A stretch of 64,000 nucleotides of DNA from Antedon mediterranea (taxonomy: Eukaryota > Echinodermata > Crinoidea > Comatulida > Antedonidae), in assembly GCF_964355755.1 (NCBI RefSeq), contig NC_092678.1:20554922-20618921 (forward strand). Direction: 5' to 3'. The position numbers and the translations under genes are program-made. The notes beneath the pieces are model-generated. The model worked only from the letters and a program-made list of their open reading frames with translations. It was not told the DNA's origin and made no database searches. The first letter of the stretch is position 1; each line of letters starts with the position of its first letter. Positions 1-13,809 of this stretch are shown here, piece by piece.

Positions 1-727
1 GTATCCTTATGATATTGACGGATCCAATTTTAGCTAAGAGGCTTAATTACCTTTCATTAGACAGGCTCATTTGAACTTTCACTATCTTTTTAGGGCGCAG
101 GAATCTTGGCAAAATCTATCCGTACAAATGTACAGGCCTAGGCTTATAAAAGTGAAAGTAGACTGTTTTAGGTTACGGTACTGTACAATGAATCGATAGT
201 GTTCATACGCGCAGATGCATGTGAGCTGATAATGACGAGTCGTCAAAGGCAGTTGGTAATTAAATAATTTCCACAAATCAAATAAATATTGTAATTAATA
301 TCTGAAAATTAACTCATCCTTTTTGAAGAAGTTGTCTTCTGTATTTTGATTGGTTGAAAAAGTTAGTGACAATATATTAGAGGGCGCTGATTATTTAATG
401 GTACGTTTCACAAAGACAAAAGATACAGAATGGGGATTTCCCGTTCCGTTTAGTTGAGGAGGCTGGAGATACAAATTTAAGATAATCTAAACAAACTTGT
501 AATATTACATGTAGTAGGCATACAATAGTTAGGCCTGGGTATTTTACATATATTTCTAAATCGCAGGCCGTTACCACCCGCGTCTCGTTCCTGAGTGAGC
601 GGAGATTCCTAAATCAATTTATTTGGGCCGAAGATGTTAAACGTGCACAATATTAAAGTAGATTACGTTAGGGCCCATCAAGTGTAAATTAGGCCCCCAC
701 GCCTGAGATTATTGATGATACAAATTT
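1..727. other. Non-coding stretch, nothing recognised
   Basis: AT-rich sequence with short open frames that show no recognisable domain or splice-supported exon. I see no gene here. Confidence 0.5.
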
Positions 728-930
728 AAGCTCTGTCTAAATTATCACTATCAAATATGGTAGTGATATGGCCAAATATGGTAGTGATATGACATCACCG
801 AGTCCATATAAGGACACATCACATTTTTTTGTCACATGAAGTTTGATAGTGTCTCTGTCTACACTAACTAATTTGATGTACCCAAATATGGTAGGGATAT
901 GATACAGCTTGATAGAGTAGACGGAGCTTA
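728..930. mobile_element. MITE, family M1 (AAGCTCTGTCTACAC ends), copy 1
   Basis: Short non-autonomous inverted-repeat element. The left end reads AAGCTCTGTCTA and the right end carries the reverse form (GATAGAGTAGACGGAGCTT). The interior has the family's repeated block CCAAATATGGTAGTGATATG, then a dyad with GTCCATATA and a CACATCACA block. This copy seems rearranged: a second internal end-like segment (TGTCTACACTA) lies near 860. It has no coding capacity. At least ten other copies lie in this window. Confidence 0.75.
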
Positions 931-1737
931 AGAAGATGGTTTGTAAAACTTTAACACGAGTAGGCCTATTAGAATTTCATTTTTTTTTAATCGTAAAATT
1001 ATTAAATTAAATATTTCCGAAGCCCACCTGTCTTCTAATCCTATTTCTTATTTCTGTCTTACCTTGTAATTCATTCTTTCCAAAAAGTCAAAACAAAACT
1101 GGAGCATATTTCGGTCAAGCAGAATAAACCAGCATTGAAATCCGAATAACGCATTGACTTCTCAATAACATAAGCCTGACTTCTCATTGTCCAGCATTCG
1201 AAATTATGAACAGATAACAATCATAATACGATTATTATATTACCTATTGTTTGTTCATTAAACCATTACAGGTGTTTTGCTGGTACAGTGTGAACAACGC
1301 TCTTTGACGGTTTCTAAAACGCGAATGACAAATAATTCTAGGTCGTATCCGATTGGTCGAAAGCTCGACTCATCCTTATTTGAAGTGGTTGAGAACAGCA
1401 CAGGTGAAAAAATGGAGTATACAGATCACAAAAACTATAGTTACGATGGGATAACGAAATCTTGACCCATCCTTATTTGAAGACGTTAAGAATAGCTCAT
1501 GTAAAAGCAGTACTGCTTTGTCGGTTTCTAAAACATGGGTGACGAATTTGATCATCAACATAATATCAACAGTCCCGCACGAACTATTGACGAAACGGCA
1601 CACGATTGTTTGTGTACTGCTAAATGTGTTTATTTGTTTAAGACATTTAATCATATTAACTAATATTTGGATGATGTCAACAACCATTGCAAAACTATTT
1701 CGTGGATGATGGTGATTGTCACGTATGGTTCTTTGAA
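931..1737. other. Non-coding stretch, nothing recognised
   Basis: AT-rich sequence. Short overlapping frames on both strands have no domain signature. Nothing further is supported. Confidence 0.45.
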
Positions 1738-2075
1738 CTTCGTACGCTCGTGTGGGCCATATTTCAAAGTAGGCCTAAAGCCAGACCCAGTCTTAGTACG
1801 CTCGTGTGGGCCATATTTCGTAGTAGGCCTAAAGCCAGGCCCAGTTTTAGTACGCTCGTGTGGGCCATATTTCGTAGTTGGCCTAAAGTCATGCATGCCC
1901 AGTCTTCGTACGCTCGTGTGAGCCATCTTTCGTAGTAGCCCTAGGGCCAGGCCCGATCTTCGTACGCTCGTGTGGGCCATCTTTCGTCGTAGTATGCCTA
2001 AAGTCAGGCCCAGTCTTTGTACGCTCGTGACGTGGACCATCTTTCGTATTAGCCAGGCCCAATCTTACCATATTA
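1738..2075. repeat. Minisatellite, about six units of 55-60 bp
   Basis: Imperfect tandem array with core TACGCTCGTGTGGGCCAT followed by TTTCGTAGTAGGCCTAAAG and a CCAGGCCCAGTCTT segment. The repeat keeps several frames open on both strands, so the proteins predicted here are artefacts. Later units differ by small insertions and substitutions. Confidence 0.85.
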
Positions 2076-3000
2076 CTTATTTCTATTCAGTAGTTGACCT
2101 AAAGTATAAGCCCATTCCCAAAATGTCAGACATTTTAAATCGTGATTTCATTTTTTAGGTCTCGTCTAATTAAATTTAAAAATGCCGTATAAAATGTATA
2201 ATGGAAGTTTTGTAAATTATGCCTAACAATTATCCACAACATAAGCCTACGTATTTCCTTTAAAAAAATCCCCGTCATTTTACCCAAATTGACAATGTTA
2301 TTTCATAGTATTGTAAATTAGCAATAGGAATGCTTTGAAACTAAATAACTCTACCCAAAAATGTCGGATCTCCAGAGTATCTGCACATTTACGAGCTATC
2401 TGTAATGTTCTAGTTTAGTTTAAAATGTTTAACTAAGGTTACTGTGCCACCCTACCACATAATGCCGAGGCTTAGTACAATGAGCTCCTAACTGCTCATT
2501 TCCCTAGGTTCAGAGAACACGGGACTCACCTTTACCTTTACTGGGCCAAAACTCAATTCCCGGTGTACACCGACACTTTCACTCTTTACAAATGTTTGCC
2601 GAGTAAACTTGCTAAAGTCAAGTGTTTTTGTAATGCAGTATGTATCATAAAAGAAGGAAACCGGCTTTAAAAAAAAATCTAAAACAAACTGACGTGTGTA
2701 TAAAAGGATTTGCTACTACTTGAAGCAACAATAGATATAGCTGTATGTGTCAGTTTATACCTTGTAACTTATACCAAGGGTGAAAACATAGTACTGTAGT
2801 GTGTCAGTAGAACATGAATTAACGATATATCGTCGTGACCAAAAGTGTCCTCCTATGGTTTAATGTCAAATCATTGCTCCATGGTTAAAACAAAATACAT
2901 TATTCCCCTTGTTAGTTTCACATGAAAGTGTCCCATATAATAATAATGGTGTCCCTGAATATGGGTGTCCCAAAAGAAGGGTTACTGTACAAATCTTCTA

Positions 3001-3140
3001 ACGCTCTGTCTACACTATCAAACTAGTTTGACAAAAAAAAGTGTGATATGCCCAAATATGGTAGTGATATGCCCAAATATGGTAGTGATATTCCTAAATA
3101 TGGGAGTGATATGACATCACCATGTCCATATATGGGCAGC
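3001..3140. mobile_element. MITE M1, copy 2 (truncated right end)
   Basis: The left terminus CTCTGTCTACACTATCAAAC is followed by three direct CCAAATATGGTAGTGATAT units and the CCATATATGGGCA dyad. The right terminal inverted repeat is missing, so the copy is broken. Confidence 0.75.
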
Positions 3141-3804
3141 CCTGGTTTGTTATAATTTTATTGGATACCTCCATTGTATTTCCCCTCTTTCTCATTAGGA
3201 AGGACCCCTGAATAGGGGTGTCTCAAAGGAAGGATTCTAACTGTACAAAGCTTCAAGAAGCGTAGATCCTATCAGACACACACATATATTCTCCCTTGTT
3301 CAATATTGTTGTAGAATACCTTGGTAAGGTGGTATCACGCCCGATAACCGTACAATATAAACATTAACTTACTAGTGTATCTATTTCTTCTAAGCATTTC
3401 GTCTAAGGCTGGCTACGTTCAGTGCGCCCGTCACACATAGGCCACTACATGTTACCTTTTATTAATATTTAGACCTACACTGACTCTACCGTATGACCTG
3501 CTCTAGTCTAAATCGTATTTCTAGCATTCATACAAAGTTGTGGTTTAAAAGAATTGAATAACGTATATTCTTTCTAAAGAATACATATACTGGGGTTACT
3601 CAAGTTTTACGATGATAATTATCAACACGATAATAAGTTTGTGGTACTTTAAAGAATGGTCTATTGTATTTAAAACACGGCGCATGTTAGGTGAATACGT
3701 CTTTGTAAGAAGTCTTTTAAAGTATGTTTCGATACAGAACTGTTATAGTAATCGTTAAGAATACATAGTCAATGTTATCTTACATTTAATGACACGGAAT
3801 AGTT

Positions 3805-3857
3805 AGACCTACACATCACATTGTATTGTCACATAAAGTTTAATAGTGTAGACAGAG
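3805..3857. mobile_element. MITE M1 fragment (right end only)
   Basis: ACACATCACATTGT leads into TTTAATAGTGTAGACAGAG, matching only the right terminus of family M1. Confidence 0.65.
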
Positions 3858-4259
3858 TTTTATAATGTTATATCAGAGTTTAACTCTTCCCTGGTTATAT
3901 TGTAACACAAGAAAACCACTTAAAGGAAACACAAGGCCATGTGCTCGTAACGCATGCAATTTGACAAACGACAGATCATCTAAACCGTCGGCTGTGATTG
4001 GTCAAATTGCTTGTGTTGCGCGTACGCAACGCAAAATAGTGTAATTTATCTTCGTATTCTAAAAAAAAAAAGATTTTTTCAAGGTTAATGCCTCATTTTC
4101 TCTCTCCTTTCCTTTAACCTACCAACTAGGCCTGTCATAATAGCCACACCAATACTACGTGGATTTTATTGCCATTCCATTCTGTATTTCTTTTCATGCT
4201 AAATAGCTTTCTATTGATAAACAATTTTATAGCATAATCAAATTAGGTGCTGGGCCGTC

Positions 4260-4402
4260 TGTAAAGCTCCGTCTACATTATCAAACTAAAAGTGTGATGT
4301 GCCCAAATATGGTAGCGATGTTCCTAAATATGGTAGTGGTATGACATCATCATATCCATATATGAGAACATAAAGTTTGATAGTGTAGACAACTGGAGCC
4401 TT
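4260..4402. mobile_element. MITE M1, copy 3
   Basis: Both termini are present (AAGCTCCGTCTACATTATC and GATAGTGTAGACAACTGGAG), with two CCAAATATGGTAG-type units and a CATATCCATATATGAG dyad. The right end has a small insertion. Confidence 0.75.
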
Positions 4403-5554
4403 ACAGTTTGGTTTTGTTTTATTTTGTAAAAATTGACCAAAAAATGAGACGAAACTAGTATTTTTACTTGTGTATGTTCATATGTAGGATTGTCAATTAT
4501 TACCACAACTAATCTGCTATTAAGTATTGCATGACAATAATGAAATCCCCTTTTATTACCGATTGTCTTGTAGGCCTAGGTGGTTGATAGCTTGCCACCG
4601 CAGGCAAATGCGTTTGCACCCTCTCTTCTACTAGTAAATTCTGCAAAAGTGGTCACTCCGCCCGAACTCTCGCATATACATTTAGGCATAAACTAACTAG
4701 CGAGTATCTGTTTTTAATGTGGTCATGAGTATATAAGTGCACCGGTTAGAAGTAACATGAAGCATGCGTTATAATGAATGGTGAGAAATTGATTCTTTTC
4801 GGGTTTTCCTTCACTTTAAAAATAAAAATTGTTAAAAAGGGATGCTAGTAACATAAGTAGTACACTGTTGATATATCTCTTTAGTATCAACACATCCATA
4901 CCAACCGTTCCAATCTGTCCACATTTTTCTTTTAAAAAAGGAGGGTGTATAACGGTGCAAAATAATAGTCCGTACTTTGGCAAATCAAAAAGCACAGCCT
5001 AACGTATATTATTTTAGAACTTAACAATACCATGTTCATAAGTAGGCTATTACCAATTTCAAAAGTAGTTAGTGGGGTGAATCCAAACCAAACAAAAATA
5101 AAACCTCTCAAAAGCTCTGATTTAACCGCCTTTTTGTTAACGTTAGAGGCGATGAGGCGAAACCCATACACTTTCAAAATGAAATGTCAGTTGAACTATT
5201 CGTACGTTGTCACGATATTATACTTATAGATATAGCCTGAACTTTGCTGTACTTTTCAAACACAATGCTGATATATAAAGTTGTAAAAAAAAATAAATCG
5301 AACATCGCACTTAAAACTGCTCTATATTATTTTTATTGTAGAAGTAAATTGTGTAAGAATATTGTGGTTTATAATGAACTGAGTAAGTTCTTTGTGAGCA
5401 CATTGCAGACTACAAACTTTTTGCGCGCCATAATAAAGGACGACGCGACGTTGTCTATTTTTAACTTGCTTGCGTTGCGTGTCATACCTCTTGAATCAAT
5501 CCCCACCACCAGCCTAGCTTAGTTCGATATAGACGACGGAGCGCGGTGGCGGTG

Positions 5555-5588
5555 AACCGTGGCGGTGTGTACACGCACCGCCACGGTT
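5555..5588. repeat. Perfect GC-rich hairpin (13-bp stem)
   Basis: AACCGTGGCGGTG is followed by an 8-base loop (TGTACACG) and the exact complement CACCGCCACGGTT. It is much more GC-rich than the surrounding AT-rich DNA. Its role is unknown. It could be a transposon terminus or a structured RNA element. Confidence 0.8.
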
Positions 5589-6226
5589 GATGGATGAATG
5601 AGAAGATGAACAGAAAGATAGTTAGATAGTTAAAACGATAAACACTATAACGTATAACAAAACTTGTATTATTTAAGTTAGAATACTTTCCTGTTACAGT
5701 TGTGAGGTACAGATATAAGATAAGAAAATGTAATATGAGAAATCTATCTTGTTTATTGAAACCTGTCGAATTTGTTTGATGTGCACCGCCCTTATCTTAT
5801 TTACTAACAACCTCACATTGTATTTCTTATGTTTGGTTACATGTCACACTTTTGTTCAATGCTCTGAAGCGTCAGTATCTTGTCTGTCATCAATCTGACA
5901 ATAGACGACGTAATTCCCACGGTTAACACTACAAATACACCGTTTATCAATTTTGATAATCAAAAAGAAAAAATTAAAGAACAAATAGCACTGTCTGAAT
6001 AGTATAATCTTATTGAATCAGATCTCGGAAGTTAGTATTAATACCAATATCTGTTTCACTACCATCCTCACTTGCGCACCACCGACGAATTTGACAGTTC
6101 GAGATGGGACGTTCATGCACTGTATCTCGTATCGTTCCTCGCCTAAACCTATAGGAAGATTGAGGGACAAACCTATAAGACCACTTGGTTTATTATTCCT
6201 TTACTTAGGAAACTAAAAAGACCACT

Positions 6227-6352
6227 AGGAAACCAAAAGATAACTGCATAAACCAAATGATAACTCCATAAACCAGAAGATAACTGGATAAACCAAAAGA
6301 TAACTGGATAAACCAAAAGATAAAATTGATAAACCAACAGATAACTGGATAA
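6227..6352. repeat. Minisatellite, about 20-bp unit
   Basis: Tandem copies of AACCAAAAGATAACTGGATA with point differences, about six units. Confidence 0.85.
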
Positions 6353-6359
6353 ACCAAAT

Positions 6360-8520
6360 AAAAAAATATTTAAGGAAACAAATATGAAAAAAAATCATGT
6401 TAAGCGCAATGTCTGCATGATGGAAAACGTTTCAAAATGAGAGAGTTATTTAATAATAAATATGGTACCGATTTTAGAAATCTGTATTCTGTTTGTATGC
6501 GACTTCACTGACACAGACTGTATAACCATGTAACAAAATAATGGTCTTGTCGTATACACACGTAATCATCTAATCATGTATACACATGGCGTACATGTTT
6601 AATCCAACAAACCCCCCCCCCCCCCACCCAACTCATCATCAACCCCTCACCACCCCACTCCTTCTAATCCCATACTCCTGCTAATCCCCTACTCCTGCTA
6701 ATCTCCTACTCCAATTCTAATTGACGATTTAGTTAAATTTTCGTTTTATAGAAATATTGTGCTCATATAGATATGACTATTTTTATTTTATTTTCATGTA
6801 ATCAACAACCGATCGAATATATAAACACAAATAGTAGACCCAGTAATTAGATACTTCTATCGGTCGGCTAAATAACCTTGATTCCTTTTAGATCTAACAA
6901 ATCGGAACGCTAAACAAATACGGATTATTATAACTTTGGGATGTGTAATGTGGACTTTGAAATCGATATATTAAACACTGCACGGAAACTACAAATATTT
7001 AATATTAGTAATCTATTTGTGGAATAAGTTATAACTTAAATATATCAAGTGCCTTTCGACACCAGTTTCATTATGTTTCAGGGACATACATCCAATTTCT
7101 ATTGTCAGACTAATATACCGATTATATAACACCTGAATAAATCTCTGTCAGTTGATTGGACGATTGCGGGTCACATTGCGTGCAATAGTTAAATTTAACT
7201 TACAACCTAAAATGAGAATTGATTTAGGCCTAAAACATATCTAACATATCTGCAACTAGGATGGCTTAAGCTAAGTCGATGGTATTGTTGGAGGAGGTTG
7301 TTGTCTGACGAGGCTTTTGACGTTGGGCCATATCGTTATCGTAAGTTCACAAATCACTTGAGTTGGGAGGAATAAATTACTGTATTTGTTGTTTGTTTTT
7401 TATAAATTATATATTTTTGGCAAATTTCCAAGGATGGCCGTAAGCGAATTCATTCACTATCCTTCTTAAAAGTGGCAATCCAATCCACACAAAAATTAAT
7501 CACATACACAAGATGTTCTACATAAACACAGTCTTATTACAAGTCTTTGGGATTTGGGAGTAGAGTTGTAATTTATTTGTTGTTAAGATGATATTATCAT
7601 AAATCTATTTTTACCATTTTTAATAGGCCTCGTGGTAACTGTTATTGTTTAAATTTGTTAATATACGTGTAGGCCTGAAAAAGTGCCATCGAGGTCGGAG
7701 CAACGCCGAGCAGAGTACGGCACCCCTATCAAAAGATTTGTTTAACACCAGTCATTTTTTCTTAAATTAAGCAGCATTTAATTTACTGTAAGTTGTATTC
7801 ATTGTTCTCATTTTGTTCAAAGCGACCCGCCATGTTGCAAGCGCTTCGGCACTTTGATCCTAACTTACAAGCCCAGAAAAATATAAAAGAATGCCGTGTG
7901 GTGTGTGTACATAGAGCCAAAATAAGGCCCTCGGGGGCTACAGTCACAATGAGGCGGACCTGTAAGCCTACAAAGTCAATTTTGCCAAGCTAACCCAAGC
8001 GTGCATATCTTTTATTTCGGCATAATTTTCTGTATTTACTGTCGACGTATTAACAGACTTTTAGTCGAGTGTTATTTTCCTTTTTGTAACGATAGCCTGT
8101 GTATATGATTTTTATTAGTACACGCGACCGAAAGCCTTAGGACAAACATTGAAAGTAGGGGGATAGATAGATTTGTAGACATTCGTAACAATTTTAAAAT
8201 ATTAAAATAACAGGCAAGTAGCTTTGAAAAGACATAAAAACAGTAAATAACGAGAAATTTAGAAAAAGGTGTAGAGATTCTGAAATTAATTATTGTGAAA
8301 CATTGAATAAAAAAAGATGGTGGTTGACCACAAAATATAAAATAAAATTGCTTTCAAAACTATTATTATATATTACCGTAAGGATGAAAAAATAGATTTA
8401 AAACATTTGAAAAATATTTGTTTATGAAGCTCATGTGTCTATTTAGATATGCAGGAGGCCTGTTTTCCATGTAATAAGTCATTTTTTTAAATCAACAAAA
8501 TATCGAATATAATGCAACAA
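6360..8520. other. Non-coding stretch
   Basis: Contains a poly-C tract near 6610-6625 and a short CTACTCCTGCTAATC repeat at about 6655-6715. The rest is AT-rich with short frames only. No gene is supported. Confidence 0.45.
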
Positions 8521-8524
8521 ATCT

Positions 8525-8668
8525 AAAGTCTAAACTAACTAGTTTGACAAAAAAAAGTGTGATGTGCCCAAATATGGTAGTGAAATGCCCAAACGTGGTA
8601 GTGATATGACATCATAATGTCCATTGGGTAAATTTCATGTTTTTGTCACATAAAGTTTGATAGTGTTA
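8525..8668. mobile_element. MITE M1, copy 4
   Basis: The left part (AAACTAGTTTGACAAAAAAA), two CCCAAATATGGTAG-type units and the right end AAAGTTTGATAGTGTTAACA are present. Confidence 0.75.
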
Positions 8669-8819
8669 ACACATCCAACACATTGTTATAGGCCTGATGC
8701 GAGATACACGTGGCTGGCTGCGTGCAGATTGACCTCATGCACTTTTAAGCAGATGTGGTTATTATGTAACACACGTGTAGTCTAGTATGTAGAATAATTC
8801 TTGTGAAAACAATTTATAT

Positions 8820-8967
8820 TAAGCTCTGATATGCCCAAATATAGTATTGATATGCCCAAATATGGTATTGATATGCCCAAATATGGTAGTGCTATGACAT
8901 CATTTTTATATTATGGGCACATCACATTTGTCTATCACATAAAGTGTCATAGTGTAGACAAAGCTTT
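8820..8967. mobile_element. MITE M1, copy 5
   Basis: Starts AAGCTCTGATATGCCC, with the outer part of the left arm deleted. It has three tandem CCCAAATATGGTATTGATATG units and ends GTGTAGACAAAGCTT. TTA lies on both sides, a possible target duplication, though other copies do not all agree. Confidence 0.75.
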
Positions 8968-9444
8968 AGGGATATTTAAAAAAAAAAACATGTCTAGAAG
9001 TGCAGCCTAGTTATTAAATCAATAATTAATCCTAATTTAACAATAAAACATTGAGGTTATGAATTGTATACATTTTGAGTTCTGGATTGAGGGCGACATT
9101 CCTTTCTTATTTTGTTGATACACTGCACCAAAAATAAGCAGTACTTTTATAGTTTGTCATAAATAAATTTAATTGAATCTCTCAAGTCTGATTTTACGGT
9201 ATGAGAAAGAATAATTCTAAATAATGTCTATGGTGCTTATACATACTTCTTACATGTTGTGTTGTAATATTAAGACACAAAACAAAACACTGTTAATTTC
9301 ACTTAGGCCTATCCCTGGTTTGTTTATAACATTTAAGATTGTGAAAAAGGGGTTACTTCGTACCTTTATAACCTGGTATTTGGCATAGAAAGTAATATAA
9401 ACATTTTATTTAAACGAAATTATAAATTTCGGCTCCCTTTAAAA

Positions 9445-9765
9445 ATGTGTTGTCCTCCATAAACATCAAAAATAAATATTAATTAAATCAGACTGGTTCT
9501 TTTGTAGTTTTAATCAAGTTAATCCCCTTCGTAGCAAAAAAAAAACCCCAAAACAATTTTTTCTTACATAAAATGACAAAATAAATGGTCAAATTAAACC
9601 AAAAACCTAGCAGCCAATTTGACTTTTCTTTGCTTTAAATTACAGTTTTTCAGGTAAATATATATATATATTTTTTCAATTTAATTTTTGTTCAAAGTGG
9701 ATAACTATTATGTGACATTAAAATGGCATATTCAACAACAATAAAGAAAAAAATTGTTCAGGGGA
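9445..9765. repeat. Dispersed repeat R1, copy 1
   Basis: About 300 bp shared with 13400-13705. Shared blocks include TTAATTAAATCAGACT, TTTTGTAGTTTTAAT, TTTAAATTACAGTTTTT, CAAAGTGGATAA and TTAAAATGGCATA. There is no coding potential. A weaker match lies near 63370-63540. Confidence 0.7.
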
Positions 9766-9769
9766 ACAA

Positions 9770-12055
9770 TTCATCTTTAAGCCAAATGAACTCCTCGTTC
9801 ATAACCTACTTTTAGTATCAACACAAACACAGGCAAACACACCATCAAAGGACCAATATATACCCGTTTTCCATCCCAAATGTCAGTGACTCAGCACTTG
9901 TGATTGCCTTTCATAACTTGACCGTTCGCCTCTTTTCTAAACCATTTGTATTTATTGGCCGAGAGATAATTGAATGCTGTATCAAATGACCATAGTTTGA
10001 CATGGTTTTAGGTTTTTGGTGTTCGAACTCAGCAGGTTTAATACGCCATGATCGCATCGTCTTGCTCGTCTTTGTTTATTGAAACTAGTCTTAGAATCTC
10101 AAAAAAAGATCAACCATTTATAATTCTCAAATTCTGTTTTTGTGTTCGTTAGATTGTGAGAAATCTTCCTGAAAAATTCGTTTCTTTTCTAACACAATTT
10201 GTATTGAGACCTTCCTAAAAGCATTTTGTACTGTCAAAAACGTTTTCACATATGTCTCATTGGTTCATGCCAAGTCTTGTTTTTGTGTCTGTAGTTAGAA
10301 ACGTTAAATACTCTTTGTTTTGATTCAAGCAAAGATTTTGTTCTCGTATCCGTTAGATTGTGTCAAATATACAACAATATACTTGAAGTATTCGTTTAAT
10401 TTAACTCGCGAAGCCTATTTCTTCTGTTAAAAAACTTCATGTTTATTCAGACATATCTTGGTTTAATGTCAACATTTTAGTTACAGATTTGGTTTTTTTT
10501 AAAATCAAATCCCGCTTTTACTTTATGAAATATAATTGAAATGGAAATTGTTTTCTTCAAATTATTAGTCCAATTACCTATGGATCCACCCCACCCTCTC
10601 CCTCTCTCTCTCTCTCTATCAATCAATCATCAATCCATCAAAATCAATTTATTCCATAAACTAAGGATATGTACAAATATTTTATCAAAAAGTTATGGAA
10701 AAAGGAACTCATAATAGACAAAGCTTTTAAGCCGAGACCCTTAACAAAACGAGGTAAAAAAACAGCAATAAAGTAATTTAAAAGAAGATGATACAAATAC
10801 TCTTGACAAGTCATTAAATATTAAACAAATTTCAAAGTTTTGGTCAAAGTTTGGATTATAATTAAAACCAAGGTAACGAATTTGAACTTTTTCAAAATCA
10901 TTTTTCAAACTTATTTTGTACAAATTTGGTTTAATGGATTTGTAGTCGACGGTCATGAACCAATCCACGAACACAAAGCAACCCCTGCGAACGAAACGGT
11001 TCAAATTTACTTTTGTTAGAGGAACCACAGCGGTAAGTTAAATATTAAACAAATTAAACGAATTTTTTATATAGAACTCGACTACTAGATAGAAATTTTA
11101 TATTTGATCAAACGTCATACTAATCACTATTATATTAAGTAAAAAATATTTGTCTAGGGGTTGTTTTTTATTTTGATTTACGGCCAAAGAAAACTGACCA
11201 AGAATCGTATACAGTGACGATTCTCTCGTTACACGCTAGCCTCAATACTCTGGTACTAAATAGGCCTATGTGTTGAATCATCATCATCAATAACAATAAT
11301 AGACTTATGGTTATGATATACAGGTTTAATACTAGGCATTTATACTATTAACATTTTGGCCAGGTAGTTTAAAGCCACAGCAAAATTTGTAGAACTTAGG
11401 CCTGTTGTGAATAACGGCTTAGAGCGGCTATCCCTTCTGTCTTGGACCTAATGTAGGCCTACGAAACACTTATGTAGCCTAGGTATTACAATACCCTTAT
11501 AAACCCAATGTTTCCATTTGTTTACATCTTTAAGCAACTGTTTACATTGGAAAATATTTGAGATATATGAGAAAAAAAATGATGAAAACCTGAATAATTA
11601 AACACATTGTCTTATTGAAATACAAAAGCAACACATGTATTTGCTAATCAATTTATTTTGGATTTAAATTGAAAATGGATTCTTTAATCACTTTAAATTC
11701 TTTAAGTGGACAATCTTTAATAAGTAAGATATATGATTAATTTACTCAGATAGTAGTTGAATTGTTTATTGCAGAATCTTTTTGTTTTATTTTATTTGTG
11801 TTTTGTTTGTTTTTGATACTTTGAAATAATTTTTTTTTTAAATAAAAACTAATTGAAAAAGACATCTAACCCATCAATGTATTAAGAATAGTAGGCCTAA
11901 TTTGGTTTAACATCTAAACTGAATTGCACATGTGAACAACAACGGTACAGAGAACTTTAATGAATTTTCGTCTACATATACAGTATAATGACGTTATATT
12001 AATAATGTGTAATAATAATAGTCACCAAACTGACAAGCACTCGCTTCTTTTTGAT
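9770..12055. other. Non-coding stretch with a possible LINE tail
   Basis: Holds a CTCTCT run near 10600-10617 and an ATCAATCATCAATCCATC tract at about 10619-10650, which could be the 3' tail of an old CR1/L2-type LINE. A 95-codon minus-strand frame at 10741-11028 has no recognisable motif, and I do not call it a gene. Confidence 0.35.
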
Positions 12056-12057
12056 GT

Positions 12058-12182
12058 ACTGTTGGGTGAAAAATTGTAAATTGTAATAATTGAAATTGTA
12101 AATTTTAATTATGAATAAAGATATTTATTTATTTATAAGTACGTTAGTTGTTAGTTAGTTAGTTGTTAGTTAGTTAGTCAGT
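12058..12182. repeat. Possible LINE 3' end plus ATTT and GTTAGTTA microsatellites
   Basis: TTGTAAATTGTAAT-type sequence, then GAATAAAGATATTTATTT, resembles the 3' ends of many non-LTR elements. A short (TTAG)n tract follows. This is resemblance only; no coding remnant is visible. Confidence 0.4.
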
Positions 12183-13399
12183 ATAGTTAAGCATAACAAA
12201 CAATAAATTTGGCATAACAGGCTAAAATATGAAGACATAAGATAAGATGTTAAATAATTTGCCAAAATGAATTGCTTGTTTTATTATTATTCTCATTGCT
12301 TTTTTAAATTTATGTATAAAACTTATAATCTTTAATTTAAATTTACTATAAATATTAATTAAAAATTAATTAATTTTTCCACAAAAAGTTCCAATAATAT
12401 CGTAAATTATACAGGAGAACGAGGAACATAATTGTAAACATAACTCGATTATATTATCACGACAATATTAGATAAAAAGAGATTAAAGTATTATAAATAT
12501 TATAGATATATAAATAAGCCTATATATTCTTAATTATTTACAAACAAAAACACATGTAAAATGTTAAAAGCACTTAAACAGCTTCTCATAATGTCAGAAA
12601 TTGGCTTTGATTTAATTAACATTAAAACAGGAAACAAATCCAGACAAGAAAATTAAAATATATAATACAAAAATATTAATCTATTAAAAATAAATACAAT
12701 CTAATCGTAGGATTACTATCTTACCTGATATTCAGATAGGAACAGCAAAATATGCAACAAACATCTATCCAATCTCAAATGAGTGTGTCCAAATTATTTT
12801 ATAGACTAATCTATTTCAGAAACCGGCGCATCACCTTCGTAGACTTAATTTAAATACAACGAAGCGTAGGCCTTAATACAGCCAATAATACAGGACCCCA
12901 TCCGCTTACCGTGTCGTGACACAGATGCGATATTACCGTTAAGTGTCAAAACGCTGATCACAATCTTTGGGCTCAGCCGTGAATGATAATGGACAGGGCG
13001 AGTCTATCATTTCGATCACTCTCACAACATACACTCACCGGCCTAGGACAAATTTGTTTTCAATTATCAGACACATTTCGAAGGATGGTACAACTTTCCG
13101 AGCACATCTATATCTTAGGCCTACTATGTTTTTATTTTCTCAAGGTGATTTTACGCTCGAAGGCGTGTCTTTATCGTGGACGTATGTTTGTATATTATAG
13201 AGATAATTATCAATTTGTTGGTAATTGTACACAATTAAACGGATTGATTTCTTTACCATTGATGGTTCTTCTTCGATATTGTTAAGTATCTACTTTATCT
13301 GGTATGTACCAACCAACTGTTTCTTAATTCATAAATGTTAGGATACGTATCAATCATTTTGCCAAAATGATATGACGTCATCGCATTTACGTGTCTTAA

Positions 13400-13705
13400 A
13401 GATGTATTGTCTCCCAAAAACATGAAAAATTAAGATTAATTAAATCAGACTTTGAATAGGTAATTTTGTAGTTTTAATGAAGTTATTCATTTCCGTATAA
13501 ATATGTTTTCCCCTATTAGAACGACAACAAATGGTTAAATTAAACCAAAAATCAATTGGCTGGCAGCCAATTAAAATATTTTTTGTTTTAAATTACAGTT
13601 TTTTCAGGTAAATAATTTTTGTTTTCGATCAAATTTTTGGTCAAAGTGGATAATTGTGTCTGAAATTAAAATGGCATAGTCAACAACAAAAATTGTAAAT
13701 ACTTT
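13400..13705. repeat. Dispersed repeat R1, copy 2
   Basis: Homologous to 9445-9765 in the same orientation, with indels. It probably belongs to a transposable element whose ends I cannot define. Confidence 0.7.
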
Positions 13706-13809
13706 TTTTTTAGGGTTACAATACATCTTTCACGAATACTCTAATTAACCTACAGTACTGAAGAATATTCGGCATGAGTAGCAATTTTAAATCATTTTAG
13801 CTCAATGAT

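Noticed and set aside
1660-2071. Several open frames of 60-126 codons over the 1.7-2.1 kb region on both strands
   Set aside because: They are translations of a minisatellite with repeated RTLVWAIF- or HERTKTG-type strings, and frames on both strands stay open because of the repeat.
10741-11028. 95-codon minus-strand frame as a gene
   Set aside because: No recognisable motif, no splice-linked neighbours, and it lies next to a possible old LINE tail.
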